Shown piece by piece: positions 43,235-52,311 of a stretch of DNA of 64,000 nt. A program made the translations under genes and the position numbers. Within the stretch, counting starts at the first letter, position 1. Each line of letters begins with the position of its first letter. Below the pieces are notes generated by a model that did not search any database, had not been told where the DNA came from, and was given only the letters and a program-made list of their open reading frames with translations. The DNA is from Suilimivivens sp009774465 (GTDB lineage Bacteria; Bacillota; Clostridia; Lachnospirales; Lachnospiraceae): assembly GCA_947382645.1 (NCBI GenBank), contig CANDAE010000009.1, forward strand, positions 1-64,000, given 5' to 3'.

Positions 43235-44228
43235 AGCCTGAATTCCTGCTTTTTCGTTTCGTACTGCTGCTCTCTTTTGCTTCGTATGCCTCGTATGCTT
43301 TAACAATTTTCTGTACTAAAGGATGTCTGACTACGTCCCGGCTGGACATATTACAAAGGGAAATGCCTTCAATGCCCCGCAAAACTCTGATTGCCACATC
43401 TAGTCCCGACGCTGTCCCGGGAGATAAATCTTTTTGTGTGGCATCCCCTGTAACAATCACTTTTGAGCCAAAGCCAATTCTGGTCAAAAACATTTTCATC
43501 TGTGCAGGCGTGGTATTCTGGGCTTCATCTAAAATAATATAAGCATTATCTAAAGTTCTTCCCCGCATATAGGCCAAAGGAGCAACCTCTATCAAACCTC
43601 TTTCCATATTTTTGGCAAATGTTTCTCCTCCCATAATCTGGTAAAGCGCATCATATAAAGGCCTTAAATAAGGATCTACCTTACTTTGCAGATCCCCGGG
43701 AAGAAACCCGAGCTTTTCTCCTGCTTCAATTGCCGGTCTGGTGAGAATAATCCTCTCCACCTCCTGATTTTTAAAGGCGGTTATCGCCATTGCCATAGCA
43801 AGATAGGTCTTGCCGGTGCCTGCCGGCCCCAGTCCAAAAACAATCATATTATTCCGGATCGCATCAACATACTGCTTCTGCCCAAGCGTCTTGGGTTTAA
43901 CAGGTTTTCCGGACACCGTATGACAAATACAGTCTTTATCTATTTCCAATAAAACATCTTCATTTTCTTCCATGCTCATGGTAATTGCATAATCCACATT
44001 CTGTTCCTGGATCACATTTCCTCTCATTGATAATTCTGTAAGATAAGCAAGCACTGATTTAGCCCGCCGGACAAGTGCTTCATTTCCACTGATCCGCACT
44101 TCGCCGTTTCTGTCTGAAATAAATACCTGCAGTTGTCGTTCCAGCTTTTTAATGTTTGAATCAAACTGTCCAAAAACATTCATCTGGTCCTTTGCCGGTA
44201 CATTAATTACTTCGGAAATCTCTCCCAT
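43218..44228 (-). CDS. phoH: PhoH-like P-loop ATPase
   Basis: A 336-residue cytosolic ATPase of the YbeZ/PhoH type, thought to act with YbeY in RNA metabolism. It has an N-terminal KH-like part, Walker A GPAGTGKT (near 138-145), the RPAIEAGEKLGFLPGD segment, Walker B YIILDEAQN and an SF1-like GDATQKDL. It is followed, with overlap, by the PgpH-like gene and then ybeY, and is preceded by yqfD, matching the conserved Bacillota order. Confidence 0.95.
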   Translation of the reverse strand: MGEISEVINVPAKDQMNVFGQFDSNIKKLERQLQVFISDRNGEVRISGNEALVRRAKSVLAYLTELSMRGNVIQEQNVDYAITMSMEENEDVLLEIDKDCICHTVSGKPVKPKTLGQKQYVDAIRNNMIVFGLGPAGTGKTYLAMAMAITAFKNQEVERIILTRPAIEAGEKLGFLPGDLQSKVDPYLRPLYDALYQIMGGETFAKNMERGLIEVAPLAYMRGRTLDNAYIILDEAQNTTPAQMKMFLTRIGFGSKVIVTGDATQKDLSPGTASGLDVAIRVLRGIEGISLCNMSSRDVVRHPLVQKIVKAYEAYEAKESSSTKRKSRNSGYEKKH

Positions 44229-44249
44229 ATGCTGCTCCTGATCTTTTTG

Positions 44250-45500
44250 TTAATCTGTTTCCGCTTCCGGCACCAATTCTTCTTCCACCTGTATCAAATG
44301 TGTCTTCTGTGCTGTTCCTGTTTTTTCCACCGCCAAAAAATCCACACTCATTTTCCATATGCCGGAAGTCTTATTTATTGTAACATTTTTTTCTATGATT
44401 TGTACCCCTTTTTCCTGTAAAGTTTCTATAAATTTTTGTATTTTATTCTCAAATATATTTTTTACTTCTTCTTTTGTGTAAATTTTTTCTTCCGTCGTGT
44501 ACTCTCTTACCAGATCATATCCCACGTACACCGGCAGGTAATAATTGTTAAACAGGCGAAGCTGTGTCTTTTCTTCCACCATATCACTTTGTTCAAATTG
44601 CGCGCCAATAAATGGTACTTTGAATTTTTTACTGCCAAACAAAATAAACGGGTATTTCCTTTCTCTGCCAGTATATTGCTTCTGTTCATACTTTTCTTCC
44701 ATTTCTTCCTGCATTTCATAGATACATCTAAGCATAATATCTGCGTCCGCCCTGCAGAAATCATACCGCTTCACAGTACTGTCGTCATTATAGATAGGCA
44801 CTCCGCCCTCCACAAGAATATCTCCCTTTTCCACTTCCATTCCGGCAGTAACAAGGGGAACTCCGCTTCTGGTCACAATGCTGATAACAGTACCGCTTTT
44901 TTCTGCTATCAAATCCATTCCTTCTCCATCATTTAAAGCAGGCTCTTCCTTGTTTTCCACCAAAATCAGATCATTTTCTTTCACCTGAATCAGCAGCTTT
45001 GTCCCGTCTATCTGTGCAGAAGTCCATGTGACAATATCAAACTGTGTCCTGATTGCTTTCTCCAGAACCTCTATTTCCACATTTCCTTTCTTCATGCCAA
45101 CTTTAAAACCGTTTTCTTCAAGAAAATCCTGAAATACATCCGTTGTGACATAATAGTTTCCCTCAATTTCTATTGCCCATATGAATCTTGACATCCAAAT
45201 CCAAAAGAAAAGACTTCCCAACAGCCCCAGCATAAAAATCCGGCGTTTCCACATTGTTACAGAAAGAAAGGGCAATCCATAACGCCTGGTTATGACCACC
45301 CTTGTACCTGTTTTTCTTGTAATGCCCTTAAGACGATAAAATCCTTTCAGGCTGATTTTCATGGTATAATAATCTTTGTGATTTTCAATGTCCCAAAGAA
45401 ATATATTGTGATGACTGCAAAGATTCATAAATCTTTCAGGAGAAAACCCTGACACTGTAATTGCCAGGTACCCCTTTAAGTACCGAATAACCTGTATCAT
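44250..45500 (-). CDS. yqfD: sporulation protein YqfD
   Basis: A 416-residue membrane-anchored protein of the YqfD family (counterpart of SpoIVFA-independent sigma-E regulon protein YqfD in Bacillus). One membrane segment lies at about 88-108 after a soluble N-terminal domain (ITRRYGLPFLSVTMWKRR), and a long extracytoplasmic region follows with WTSAQIDGTKLLIQVKEN. The molecular role is unknown. It forms the usual pair with yqfC and precedes phoH. Confidence 0.9.
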   Translation of the reverse strand: MIQVIRYLKGYLAITVSGFSPERFMNLCSHHNIFLWDIENHKDYYTMKISLKGFYRLKGITRKTGTRVVITRRYGLPFLSVTMWKRRIFMLGLLGSLFFWIWMSRFIWAIEIEGNYYVTTDVFQDFLEENGFKVGMKKGNVEIEVLEKAIRTQFDIVTWTSAQIDGTKLLIQVKENDLILVENKEEPALNDGEGMDLIAEKSGTVISIVTRSGVPLVTAGMEVEKGDILVEGGVPIYNDDSTVKRYDFCRADADIMLRCIYEMQEEMEEKYEQKQYTGRERKYPFILFGSKKFKVPFIGAQFEQSDMVEEKTQLRLFNNYYLPVYVGYDLVREYTTEEKIYTKEEVKNIFENKIQKFIETLQEKGVQIIEKNVTINKTSGIWKMSVDFLAVEKTGTAQKTHLIQVEEELVPEAETD

Positions 45501-45567
45501 AGCACACCTCCGCTGTAAGTTTATACCTTAATGTTCCGCCGGTTTTAAAGAATCTTTGGCTTATCAT

Positions 45568-45930
45568 TTATAAAAGATAGCGGACAGATTCTATCCACCC
45601 ATTAATCTTCATATCCTCATTGGTATAATAAACAATCGTAAGACGCCTGCCGCAAATTTCAATTTTACAGGTTTTTCCCTGCAGTAAAATTATCTGGCTT
45701 GTATATTCTATAATTCCTTTATAATTCTCAACAAAGGCATCCGTATTTCCTGTAACGGTCACTATGGATGCTCCAAGAAGGGAATCCTTGGGTAATTTAA
45801 GCGACTCCACCACAAGCTCTTTGCCTGAAGCAGACAATTTCGTATCCTTTCTTTCTTCTCTGGACTGATTCCAGTTATATTTTGGTTTTCGACTCATCCG
45901 TTTTCTCATATCACAATATATGAAAACCAT
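45568..45930 (-). CDS. yqfC: sporulation protein YqfC (YabP/YqfC family)
   Basis: Up to 120 residues, cytosolic. Segments LKLPKDSLLGASIVTVTGN and YTSQIILLQGKTCKIEICGRRL are family-typical. The start is uncertain: ATG at 45930 (after AGGCGG), 45909 or 45897 are all in frame, and family members are nearer 95-110 residues. It lies between pdp and yqfD. Confidence 0.87.
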   Translation of the reverse strand: MVFIYCDMRKRMSRKPKYNWNQSREERKDTKLSASGKELVVESLKLPKDSLLGASIVTVTGNTDAFVENYKGIIEYTSQIILLQGKTCKIEICGRRLTIVYYTNEDMKINGWIESVRYLL

Positions 45931-45937
45931 CTGCCGC

Positions 45938-47248
45938 CTATACCTGTTTTACCACGTCAATTATAATGGAATTTGTTTTCACCACCTTATCTCCTATCTG
46001 ATAGGCAGCAAGAAGTCTTTCTTTTGCCGCTTCAAGTTTTGCATGGTCATTTGCATGAAGATAAGCAAGTATTTCTCCTTTTTTTACATAATCTCCGATT
46101 TTCTTTTTCAGTTCAATTCCCACAGATAAATCAATGGCGCTTTCTTTCGTTTCACGTCCGCCTCCTAAAAGTAAAGAACAAAGCCCTGCCTGGTCGCAGA
46201 AAAGCTTCTCCACCCAGCCATCCTTTGGCGCATATATCGGCTCAATCAGACAGGCTTTTGGCAAAAGTTCCGGATGATAGACCATGCGCTCATCCCCTCC
46301 CTGGGCTTTTATAAATTCTGCCAGTTTATCAAGCGCACTTCCATCTTCAATAACCTTCTTAAGCATTTCCCGCCCCTGTTCTTCACTTTCGGCTTTTCCT
46401 CCCATCATCAGCATATAGCAGCCTAATGTATTACACAGACTGGTAAAATCCACTGCCCCTTTTCCCTTAAGGGTATCAATTGCTTCCTTAACTTCCAGCG
46501 CGTTTCCTACCATATTTCCCAAAGGCTGGTCCATATCCGATATCACCGCAACTGTATTCCGCCCTGCATTTTGTCCAATTCTCACCATCTCCTCTGCCAG
46601 CGCATATGCATCCTCCCGCCTTTTCATAAAAGCACCGCTTCCTGTTTTCACATCAAGCACAATGGCATCTGCTCCGGCAGCAAGCTTTTTGCTCATAATA
46701 GATGAGGCGATAAGAGACATATTATCAACGGTTGCCGTTACATCTCTTAATGCATACAGTTTTTTATCCGCAGGAGCAAGCTCTTTCGTCTGCCCCATAA
46801 TGGCAATTCCTATTTCATTTACATTTTTCATAAACTGCTGTATGGAAATTTCTGTGGAAAAACCTTTAAAGCTTTCCAACTTATCAATCGTTCCCCCTGT
46901 ATGGCCTAATCCCCTTCCGCTCATTTTGGCAATTTTAACTCCACATGCGGCAACCATAGGTGCAAGCGCAAGGGATGTTTTATCTCCAACGCCTCCGGTG
47001 CTGTGCTTATCCACCTTAATTCCTGAAATGGGTGATAAATCCAGCATATCTCCGCTTTCTGCCATTGCCATTGTAAGAGAAAGGGTTTCTTCCTCATTCA
47101 TTCCCACAAAATAAATCGCCATCATCATAGCCGACATCTGGTAATCGGGAATTTCGCCTTTTGTATAACCTGATATCATATAATTTATTTCTTCTCTGGA
47201 AAGCGCTTTTCCATTTCTTTTTTTCATAATTAGATCATACATTCTCAT
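45938..47248 (-). CDS. pdp: pyrimidine-nucleoside phosphorylase
   Basis: Phosphorolysis of uridine, thymidine and deoxyuridine for nucleoside salvage. The signature SGRGLGHTGGTIDKLES (about 108-124) and the phosphate-binding KHSTGGVGDKTSL (near 81-93) are complete; 436 residues matches Pdp/DeoA. GGAGGGG lies before the ATG. It is downstream of rlmH by 19 bases in a long co-oriented run. Confidence 0.95.
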   Translation of the reverse strand: MRMYDLIMKKRNGKALSREEINYMISGYTKGEIPDYQMSAMMMAIYFVGMNEEETLSLTMAMAESGDMLDLSPISGIKVDKHSTGGVGDKTSLALAPMVAACGVKIAKMSGRGLGHTGGTIDKLESFKGFSTEISIQQFMKNVNEIGIAIMGQTKELAPADKKLYALRDVTATVDNMSLIASSIMSKKLAAGADAIVLDVKTGSGAFMKRREDAYALAEEMVRIGQNAGRNTVAVISDMDQPLGNMVGNALEVKEAIDTLKGKGAVDFTSLCNTLGCYMLMMGGKAESEEQGREMLKKVIEDGSALDKLAEFIKAQGGDERMVYHPELLPKACLIEPIYAPKDGWVEKLFCDQAGLCSLLLGGGRETKESAIDLSVGIELKKKIGDYVKKGEILAYLHANDHAKLEAAKERLLAAYQIGDKVVKTNSIIIDVVKQV

Positions 47249-47267
47249 AGTAAATGCCCCTCCAGGC

Positions 47268-47747
47268 TCATTTATGATATGGTTCGCCTTTGATAATACG
47301 AAAACCTCTATAAATTTGTTCCAAAAGAATTACTCTCATAAGTTGATGTGGAAATGTCATATTTGAAAAACTGACCGCCTGATGCGCTGCATCAGACACA
47401 CTTTGATGCAGCCCCAAAGAACCTCCAATAATAAACTGGATATGGCTTTTTCCCTGTACTGCCAATTGATTCAACTGATTTGCAAAGGATACGGAATCAG
47501 GTTTGCTTCCCTCTATTTCCAGTGAAATGATATGTGCATCCTCTTTTAAATATTTGAAAATACGGGCTGCCTCCTTTTCTTTAATCTGCTCCCTGAAAGC
47601 AGGGCTCACATCATCAGGCGTTTTTTCATCCTGCACCTCAATAATGTCCAGCCTGCAATATCTGCCAAGACGCTTCTCATACTCGGAAACAGCCTTTCTG
47701 TAAAAATCTTCTTTTATTTTTCCAACACAGATTATGGTGATCTTCAT
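47268..47747 (-). CDS. rlmH: 23S rRNA (pseudouridine1915-N3)-methyltransferase
   Basis: SPOUT methyltransferase that modifies helix 69 of 23S rRNA. Exactly 159 residues as in most homologues, with the knot motifs FIIGGSLGLHQSV and the end LLEQIYRGFRIIKGEPYHK. Its ATG overlaps the stop of the zinc-ribbon gene by four bases. Confidence 0.97.
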   Translation of the reverse strand: MKITIICVGKIKEDFYRKAVSEYEKRLGRYCRLDIIEVQDEKTPDDVSPAFREQIKEKEAARIFKYLKEDAHIISLEIEGSKPDSVSFANQLNQLAVQGKSHIQFIIGGSLGLHQSVSDAAHQAVSFSNMTFPHQLMRVILLEQIYRGFRIIKGEPYHK

Positions 47748-48439
47748 TCCCCATTTTCCTCAAAAATTTCCGGATAAATCTCCTCGATCAACCGCTCTAA
47801 ATAGCCCTCATCCAAATTTACAAACTGATTTTGTATTAACTTTTTTACATAATCAAACCGCTGAAAATACTGCAGTTCCTCCGGCTGCCCCATGATATCA
47901 AGGCTCTCATCCACCTGATTTTTCCTGATATTTTCCACGCACCATTTCTTAATCTCTATAGTCAGCTTGTTTTCTTTTGACGCTTTACGCTTTAAAATCC
48001 TTGAATTTTTCATGGAAACAATTCCCATAATAACAAACAGGAGAAACAAAACTCCCATAACACCTGTAACCATGTATTTATTGGTCACTGACATATGCAG
48101 GTTAATCACATCCATGAAGATTAAAACAATGACAATAAGGCCAATACCTCCTACCGTTAAAAGAGTATAGGCCGATGTTCTATTTTCTTCCGCTCTTTCT
48201 TCATTGTTCATATAAACTGTATGTGATTTGCGCTCCGGCACATCTTCCTCATCAAATTCAAACTCAAATTCATTTGCATCTGCCGGCTCCTCGGCAGTCT
48301 GAATTTCTTCCAGAAAATATTCCCTTTCTTCCTCAGGCAGCCTGTCCTTTTTTAAAGAATCCACCAGTTCACAGCCGCAATCCACACATACTGTAATCCC
48401 CTCTACATACTCACTTTTGCATTTTGGACACCACGCCAT
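47744..48439 (-). CDS. zinc-ribbon membrane protein, unknown function
   Basis: 231 residues: an N-terminal zinc ribbon with C4, C7, C19 and C22, an acidic linker, two hydrophobic segments (about 92-113 and 121-143), then a charged, helical C-terminal end. It should sit in the membrane with both ends on the same side. I do not know the function. AAAGGAGG precedes the start and a promoter lies at 48469-48497, so it may be the first gene of the long unit leading through rlmH to proA. Confidence 0.8.
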   Translation of the reverse strand: MAWCPKCKSEYVEGITVCVDCGCELVDSLKKDRLPEEEREYFLEEIQTAEEPADANEFEFEFDEEDVPERKSHTVYMNNEERAEENRTSAYTLLTVGGIGLIVIVLIFMDVINLHMSVTNKYMVTGVMGVLFLLFVIMGIVSMKNSRILKRKASKENKLTIEIKKWCVENIRKNQVDESLDIMGQPEELQYFQRFDYVKKLIQNQFVNLDEGYLERLIEEIYPEIFEENGE

Positions 48440-48468
48440 AACGAAAACCTCCTTTAACCCCTTTCCTT

Positions 48469-48497
48469 ATTTTACTACGAAGCGGCAAAGGTTTCCA
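48469..48497 (-). promoter_or_regulatory. promoter ahead of the zinc-ribbon gene
   Basis: TGGAAA (48497-48492) and TAAAAT (48474-48469), 17 bases apart on the minus strand. Confidence 0.55.
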
Positions 48498-48504
48498 CTT
48501 ATTT

Positions 48505-49554
48505 TTATGAAGAAGCTGAACGAATCACTGCATTTACAATCAGACAGGGAACTTGGATATTTACATTTTCTGCCGGCTTCATCCAGATATAATTTTCAGG
48601 ATCATGAATATCCACATAAACTGTCCTGTTTCCCTTCTTATCTTTGGTTTCACTTTGATAAATCCATGAGCCCTTTTCCGCTGTGGCATTCCATTCTTTC
48701 ACTGTTCCATCAGCATATAAATTGGTAATATAAAACTCTCCATGTACCATACCGCCCAGGTAGCTGCCTATCAGATTTGTATCATATCCGATTCCTTTTT
48801 TCAGAAGATCAGTATCATATTCGTAATGTTCCGAACCTTCCCCTGATGGCAGATCCTCTTTCCATCCACCGGTATATTGATGATACGTATACAGATCTGT
48901 TTTATTTTCTGTCAAATGAATGTGATAGTGGATCCAGGTTCCGTTACCGCTTCTTAATCCATTTTTCCATTCTCCATAATAATATTGGTTATCTCTGTAA
49001 ACTGCAATCCCGGTACCGTTTGGCAGGCCATTTGCATCCTTATCCCCATAATAAAAATAATCATCTGTTCCCTTAAGGCTCCATGACATGGCCATAAACC
49101 GTTCCAGATTTGCAAGATCATCCAGAGCCTTCTGATTATTATCCGCCCAATAAGCCATCATTTCCTTAAGCTGCGATTCCGTATTGTACGTAACTTTACT
49201 AAAATCAACCTTCCCCTGCTCCATAATATCTTTATCAGGAACCGGGCCAGGTGAAACCGTTACCTTATCTGCATCAGCTGGAGCAGCAGAAGGTGATGCT
49301 TCCCCTGCCGCATCCGGCGTACTTTGTTCCTCCCGCCTGATGGATGCTTCCGCTTCTCCGTGCTCATCTGCATAATCCATAATGCTCTGCTGCAAAGCCT
49401 CCGTGTCATCCTTTTCCTTTTTCATACCGCCTGCAAGGAGCGTGATTGCAAGAACAAGTATAATAAGTACAAAAGGAATAACCGTCACCAGAATCTTTTT
49501 CTTATCCAGGTCAGAAAACCCGTCATCCTCTTCTTCATCAAACATCTTTCGCAT
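48505..49554 (-). CDS. membrane-anchored MORN-repeat protein
   Basis: About 349 residues: acidic cytosolic start (MRKMFDEEEDDGFSDLDKKK), one membrane segment (about 20-40), a Ser/Ala/Pro-rich linker and an extracytoplasmic C-terminal half with MORN-type repeats (NGLPNGTGIAVYRDNQYYYG, GEWKNGLRSGNGTWIHY, GGWKEDLPSGEG). MORN repeats usually mediate membrane or protein contact; no enzyme domain is visible. The ATG at 49554 has GAGGG six bases before it; a start ten codons earlier would lie over the upstream stop. Confidence 0.78.
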   Translation of the reverse strand: MRKMFDEEEDDGFSDLDKKKILVTVIPFVLIILVLAITLLAGGMKKEKDDTEALQQSIMDYADEHGEAEASIRREEQSTPDAAGEASPSAAPADADKVTVSPGPVPDKDIMEQGKVDFSKVTYNTESQLKEMMAYWADNNQKALDDLANLERFMAMSWSLKGTDDYFYYGDKDANGLPNGTGIAVYRDNQYYYGEWKNGLRSGNGTWIHYHIHLTENKTDLYTYHQYTGGWKEDLPSGEGSEHYEYDTDLLKKGIGYDTNLIGSYLGGMVHGEFYITNLYADGTVKEWNATAEKGSWIYQSETKDKKGNRTVYVDIHDPENYIWMKPAENVNIQVPCLIVNAVIRSASS

Positions 49555-49580
49555 AGTTGTCCCTCTTCTTATTCCCTTTT

Positions 49581-49880
49581 TCACTCACAAAAATCAAAAC
49601 AGCTTCGTCCTGTAGTAACAGTTTTGACATAGCTTCCCGCCTCTACATGTTCAGGCGAAACCTGATAAGCCTCAAGCGCCTTTACTGACTCGAATTTGGA
49701 AATCAGAGCAATATCCTTATTGCTGGATTCCATTTCGTTAATCACTACTTCAAGTGAAATCACGCCCTCTGCCTTCTGTGCAACCGCTTCCAATTTGCTT
49801 TTAATTTTAAACGCCGCTTCCTTTTTCTCCTGTGCTGACAAGTCTTCTTTCAAATTCCATAAAACAATATGATTTACCAT
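49581..49880 (-). CDS. Dabb-domain (stress-responsive A/B barrel) protein
   Basis: A 99-residue alpha-beta barrel protein: MVNHIVLWNLKEDL at the start and ALISKFESVKALEAYQVSPEH in the middle are typical of the Dabb family, whose dimers form a small barrel. The biochemical role is unknown in bacteria. GGAGG precedes the start; an upstream terminator separates it from nfnB. Confidence 0.88.
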   Translation of the reverse strand: MVNHIVLWNLKEDLSAQEKKEAAFKIKSKLEAVAQKAEGVISLEVVINEMESSNKDIALISKFESVKALEAYQVSPEHVEAGSYVKTVTTGRSCFDFCE

Positions 49881-49958
49881 TTACATTTCCTCCATTTTTT
49901 ACTATATAACATTTCTTTTAATTTCAGGAATAAAATTTATTAATTTTTTCTTATTTTA

Positions 49959-49993
49959 AAAAACTGTGCCGAAAAAGTCTCCAGCACAGTTTA
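49959..49993 (-). terminator. terminator of the nfnAB unit
   Basis: On the minus strand AAACTGTGC (49992-49984) pairs with GCACAGTTT (49969-49961) and is followed by TTTAAAATAAG, 20 bases after the nfnB stop. Confidence 0.8.
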
Positions 49994-50013
49994 ATACAAA
50001 GGTACATTGTCTG

Positions 50014-51399
50014 TCATTTATTTTTTAAATATTCATCGATTCCCTTTGCGCCTGCCTTACCTGCACCCATAGCCAGAATAACTGTTGCCGCTCCCGTAAC
50101 AGCGTCGCCGCCGGCATAAACTCCTTCTTTCGTGGTTTTTCCAAATTCCTCGTCTGCCACGATACATTTCCACTTATTCACTTCCAGGCCTTCCGTGGTG
50201 GAAGAAATAAGAGGATTAGGAGATGTTCCAAGAGACATGATCACAGTATCCACATCAATCACAAACTCTGAACCGGGAACTTCCACAGGGCGCCTTCTCC
50301 CTGATTCATCAGGTTCTCCCAGTTCCATTTTAATACATTTAATTCCCTTTACCCAGCCTTTTTCATCTTCAAGTACTTCAACCGGATTGGTGAGCAGATC
50401 GAATATAATTCCTTCTTCCTTTGCATGATGAACCTCTTCCACACGCGCCGGCAATTCTTCTTCACTTCTTCTGTATACAATATGTACTTCCGCTCCAAGG
50501 CGCAGCGCTGTTCTTGCCGCATCCATTGCAACATTTCCGCCGCCTACCACAGCCACCTTATTTCCCCTCATAATAGGGGTATTGGAATTTTCGTCAAAAG
50601 CTTTCATCAAATTGCTTCTGGTTAAATACTCATTTGCAGAAAATACACCGTTTGCCTGCTCACCAGGAATCCCCATGAACTTGGGAAGCCCTGCTCCTGA
50701 ACCGATAAATACCGCGTCAAAGCCTTCTTCATTTAGCAGTTCATCAATGGTAACTGACTTGCCCACAACAACGTTGGTTTCAATTTTCACGCCAAGAGAC
50801 TTTACATTTTCGATTTCTCTTGCCACTACCTTTGTTTTGGGAAGACGGAACTCAGGAATCCCATAAACCAGCACGCCGCCTGCTTCATGGAGGGCTTCAA
50901 AAATAGTTACCTCATATCCCATTTTTGCCAAATCTCCTGCACAGGTAAGCCCTGCCGGTCCGGAACCGATCACAGCAACCTTTTTTCCATTTTTCTGTTC
51001 AGCTCCCTGGGGTATGATTCCTTTTTCAGCTGCCCAGTCTGCAACAAAACGCTCCAGCTTGCCAATAGAAACCGGTTCTCCTTTAATCCCTCTGATACAT
51101 TTTCCTTCACACTGGCTTTCCTGGGGACATACACGCCCGCACACTGCCGGAAGTGCAGAAGATTCACTGATCACCTGGTATGCTTCCTCAACATTTCCTT
51201 CCTTTACCTTTTCGATAAACGCCGGAATATTAATTGCCACAGGACAACCCTTAATACATTGTGCATTTTTACAGTTAATACACCTTGAAGCCTCTTCCAT
51301 AGCTTCTTCTTTATTATAACCAAGGCATACCTCTTCAAAATTGGCTGCTCTTTCCTTTGCATCCTGCTCCCTTACGGGAACCTTCTTCAATACGTCCAT
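50014..51399 (-). CDS. nfnB: NfnB-type large subunit of NADH-dependent ferredoxin:NADP+ oxidoreductase
   Basis: 461 residues with two [4Fe-4S] motifs (C40, C43, C48, C52 and C87, C91, C97, C101), FAD-binding VIGSGPAGLTCAGDLAKMG and NADPH-binding VGGGNVAMDAARTALRLG. By itself it looks like the glutamate synthase small chain and is often annotated gltA, but there is no large GltB chain nearby and it directly follows NfnA. The complex bifurcates electrons between NADPH, NADH and ferredoxin. Start two bases after the nfnA stop region. Confidence 0.88.
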   Translation of the reverse strand: MDVLKKVPVREQDAKERAANFEEVCLGYNKEEAMEEASRCINCKNAQCIKGCPVAINIPAFIEKVKEGNVEEAYQVISESSALPAVCGRVCPQESQCEGKCIRGIKGEPVSIGKLERFVADWAAEKGIIPQGAEQKNGKKVAVIGSGPAGLTCAGDLAKMGYEVTIFEALHEAGGVLVYGIPEFRLPKTKVVAREIENVKSLGVKIETNVVVGKSVTIDELLNEEGFDAVFIGSGAGLPKFMGIPGEQANGVFSANEYLTRSNLMKAFDENSNTPIMRGNKVAVVGGGNVAMDAARTALRLGAEVHIVYRRSEEELPARVEEVHHAKEEGIIFDLLTNPVEVLEDEKGWVKGIKCIKMELGEPDESGRRRPVEVPGSEFVIDVDTVIMSLGTSPNPLISSTTEGLEVNKWKCIVADEEFGKTTKEGVYAGGDAVTGAATVILAMGAGKAGAKGIDEYLKNK

Positions 51400-52287
51400 T
51401 TATTTGTCACCTCCGCAATTTCCGCATCCGCCATGATGGGTATCCCCTTCTTTGGCTTTCAGGAATGCTCTTCCTTCTGCTGTTTTGTATATCTGCTGAC
51501 GCTGCATTGCCTCATCAAAATTCACCTGATGTCCGTCAAATTCAGGACCATCCACACAGGCAAATTTCACTTTACCGCCTACTGTCACACGACATGCCCC
51601 ACACATACCCGTTCCATCTACCATAATGGGATTTAAGCTGACAATCGTGGGAAGTCCCAGCTCCTTTGTAAGCTTGCAGACAAACTTCATCATAATCATG
51701 GGGCCGATTGCCACACATACATCATAATGCTTTCCTTCATTTACAAGATCTGTAATTGTCTGTGTAACCATTCCGCTTCTTCCGTAAGAACCATCATCAG
51801 TGGTAACATACAAATTTCCTGCCACAGCCTTCATTTCTTCTTCCAGAATCACCAGATCTTTTGTCTTGGCTCCCACAATCACATCTGCCTCTATTCCTCT
51901 TTCATGCAGCCATTTCACCTGCGGGTATACAGGAGCTGTTCCCACGCCTCCTGCCACAAACAGCATCTTCTTTTTCTTAAGCGCTTCCAAATCCTCTCCC
52001 ACAAACTCTGAAGGACAGCCTAAAGGCCCTGCAAAATCATGGAAAGAATCGCCTGCTTTTAAGGACGACATAATTTGTGTCCCTGCTCCCACAATCTGGA
52101 ATACGATAGTTACGGTTCCTTTTTCACTGTCATAATCACAGATGGTTAACGGAATCCTCTCCGCCTCCTCATCTGTCCTGACAATAACAAACTGACCGGG
52201 TTTACATGCTTTGGCTACTCGCTTTGCTTCTACTACCATATAAAAAATATTGGCAGCAAGCTCTTTGGTTTCTAAAATCTTATACAT
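51400..52287 (-). CDS. nfnA: NfnA-type small subunit (sulfide/dihydroorotate dehydrogenase-like)
   Basis: 295 residues: FAD-binding beta barrel (RIPLTICDYD near 45-54), NAD-binding VAGGVGTAP (111-119) and the unusual [2Fe-2S] ligands D224, C229, C232 and C244 that characterise NfnS. A short C-terminal Gly/Cys tail (HHGGCGNCGGDK) is extra. It is immediately followed by nfnB. Confidence 0.9.
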   Translation of the reverse strand: MYKILETKELAANIFYMVVEAKRVAKACKPGQFVIVRTDEEAERIPLTICDYDSEKGTVTIVFQIVGAGTQIMSSLKAGDSFHDFAGPLGCPSEFVGEDLEALKKKKMLFVAGGVGTAPVYPQVKWLHERGIEADVIVGAKTKDLVILEEEMKAVAGNLYVTTDDGSYGRSGMVTQTITDLVNEGKHYDVCVAIGPMIMMKFVCKLTKELGLPTIVSLNPIMVDGTGMCGACRVTVGGKVKFACVDGPEFDGHQVNFDEAMQRQQIYKTAEGRAFLKAKEGDTHHGGCGNCGGDK

Positions 52288-52311
52288 TGCTAATCCCTTT
52301 CCTGTTTTATT

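Noticed and set aside
44436..44936. 166-codon plus-strand frame.
   Set aside because: Antisense to yqfD, with the phenylalanine- and histidine-rich look of a complementary-strand frame.
50014..51399. Annotation as glutamate synthase small subunit.
   Set aside because: Adjacency to an NfnA with the D-C-C-C cluster ligands and lack of GltB favour NfnB.
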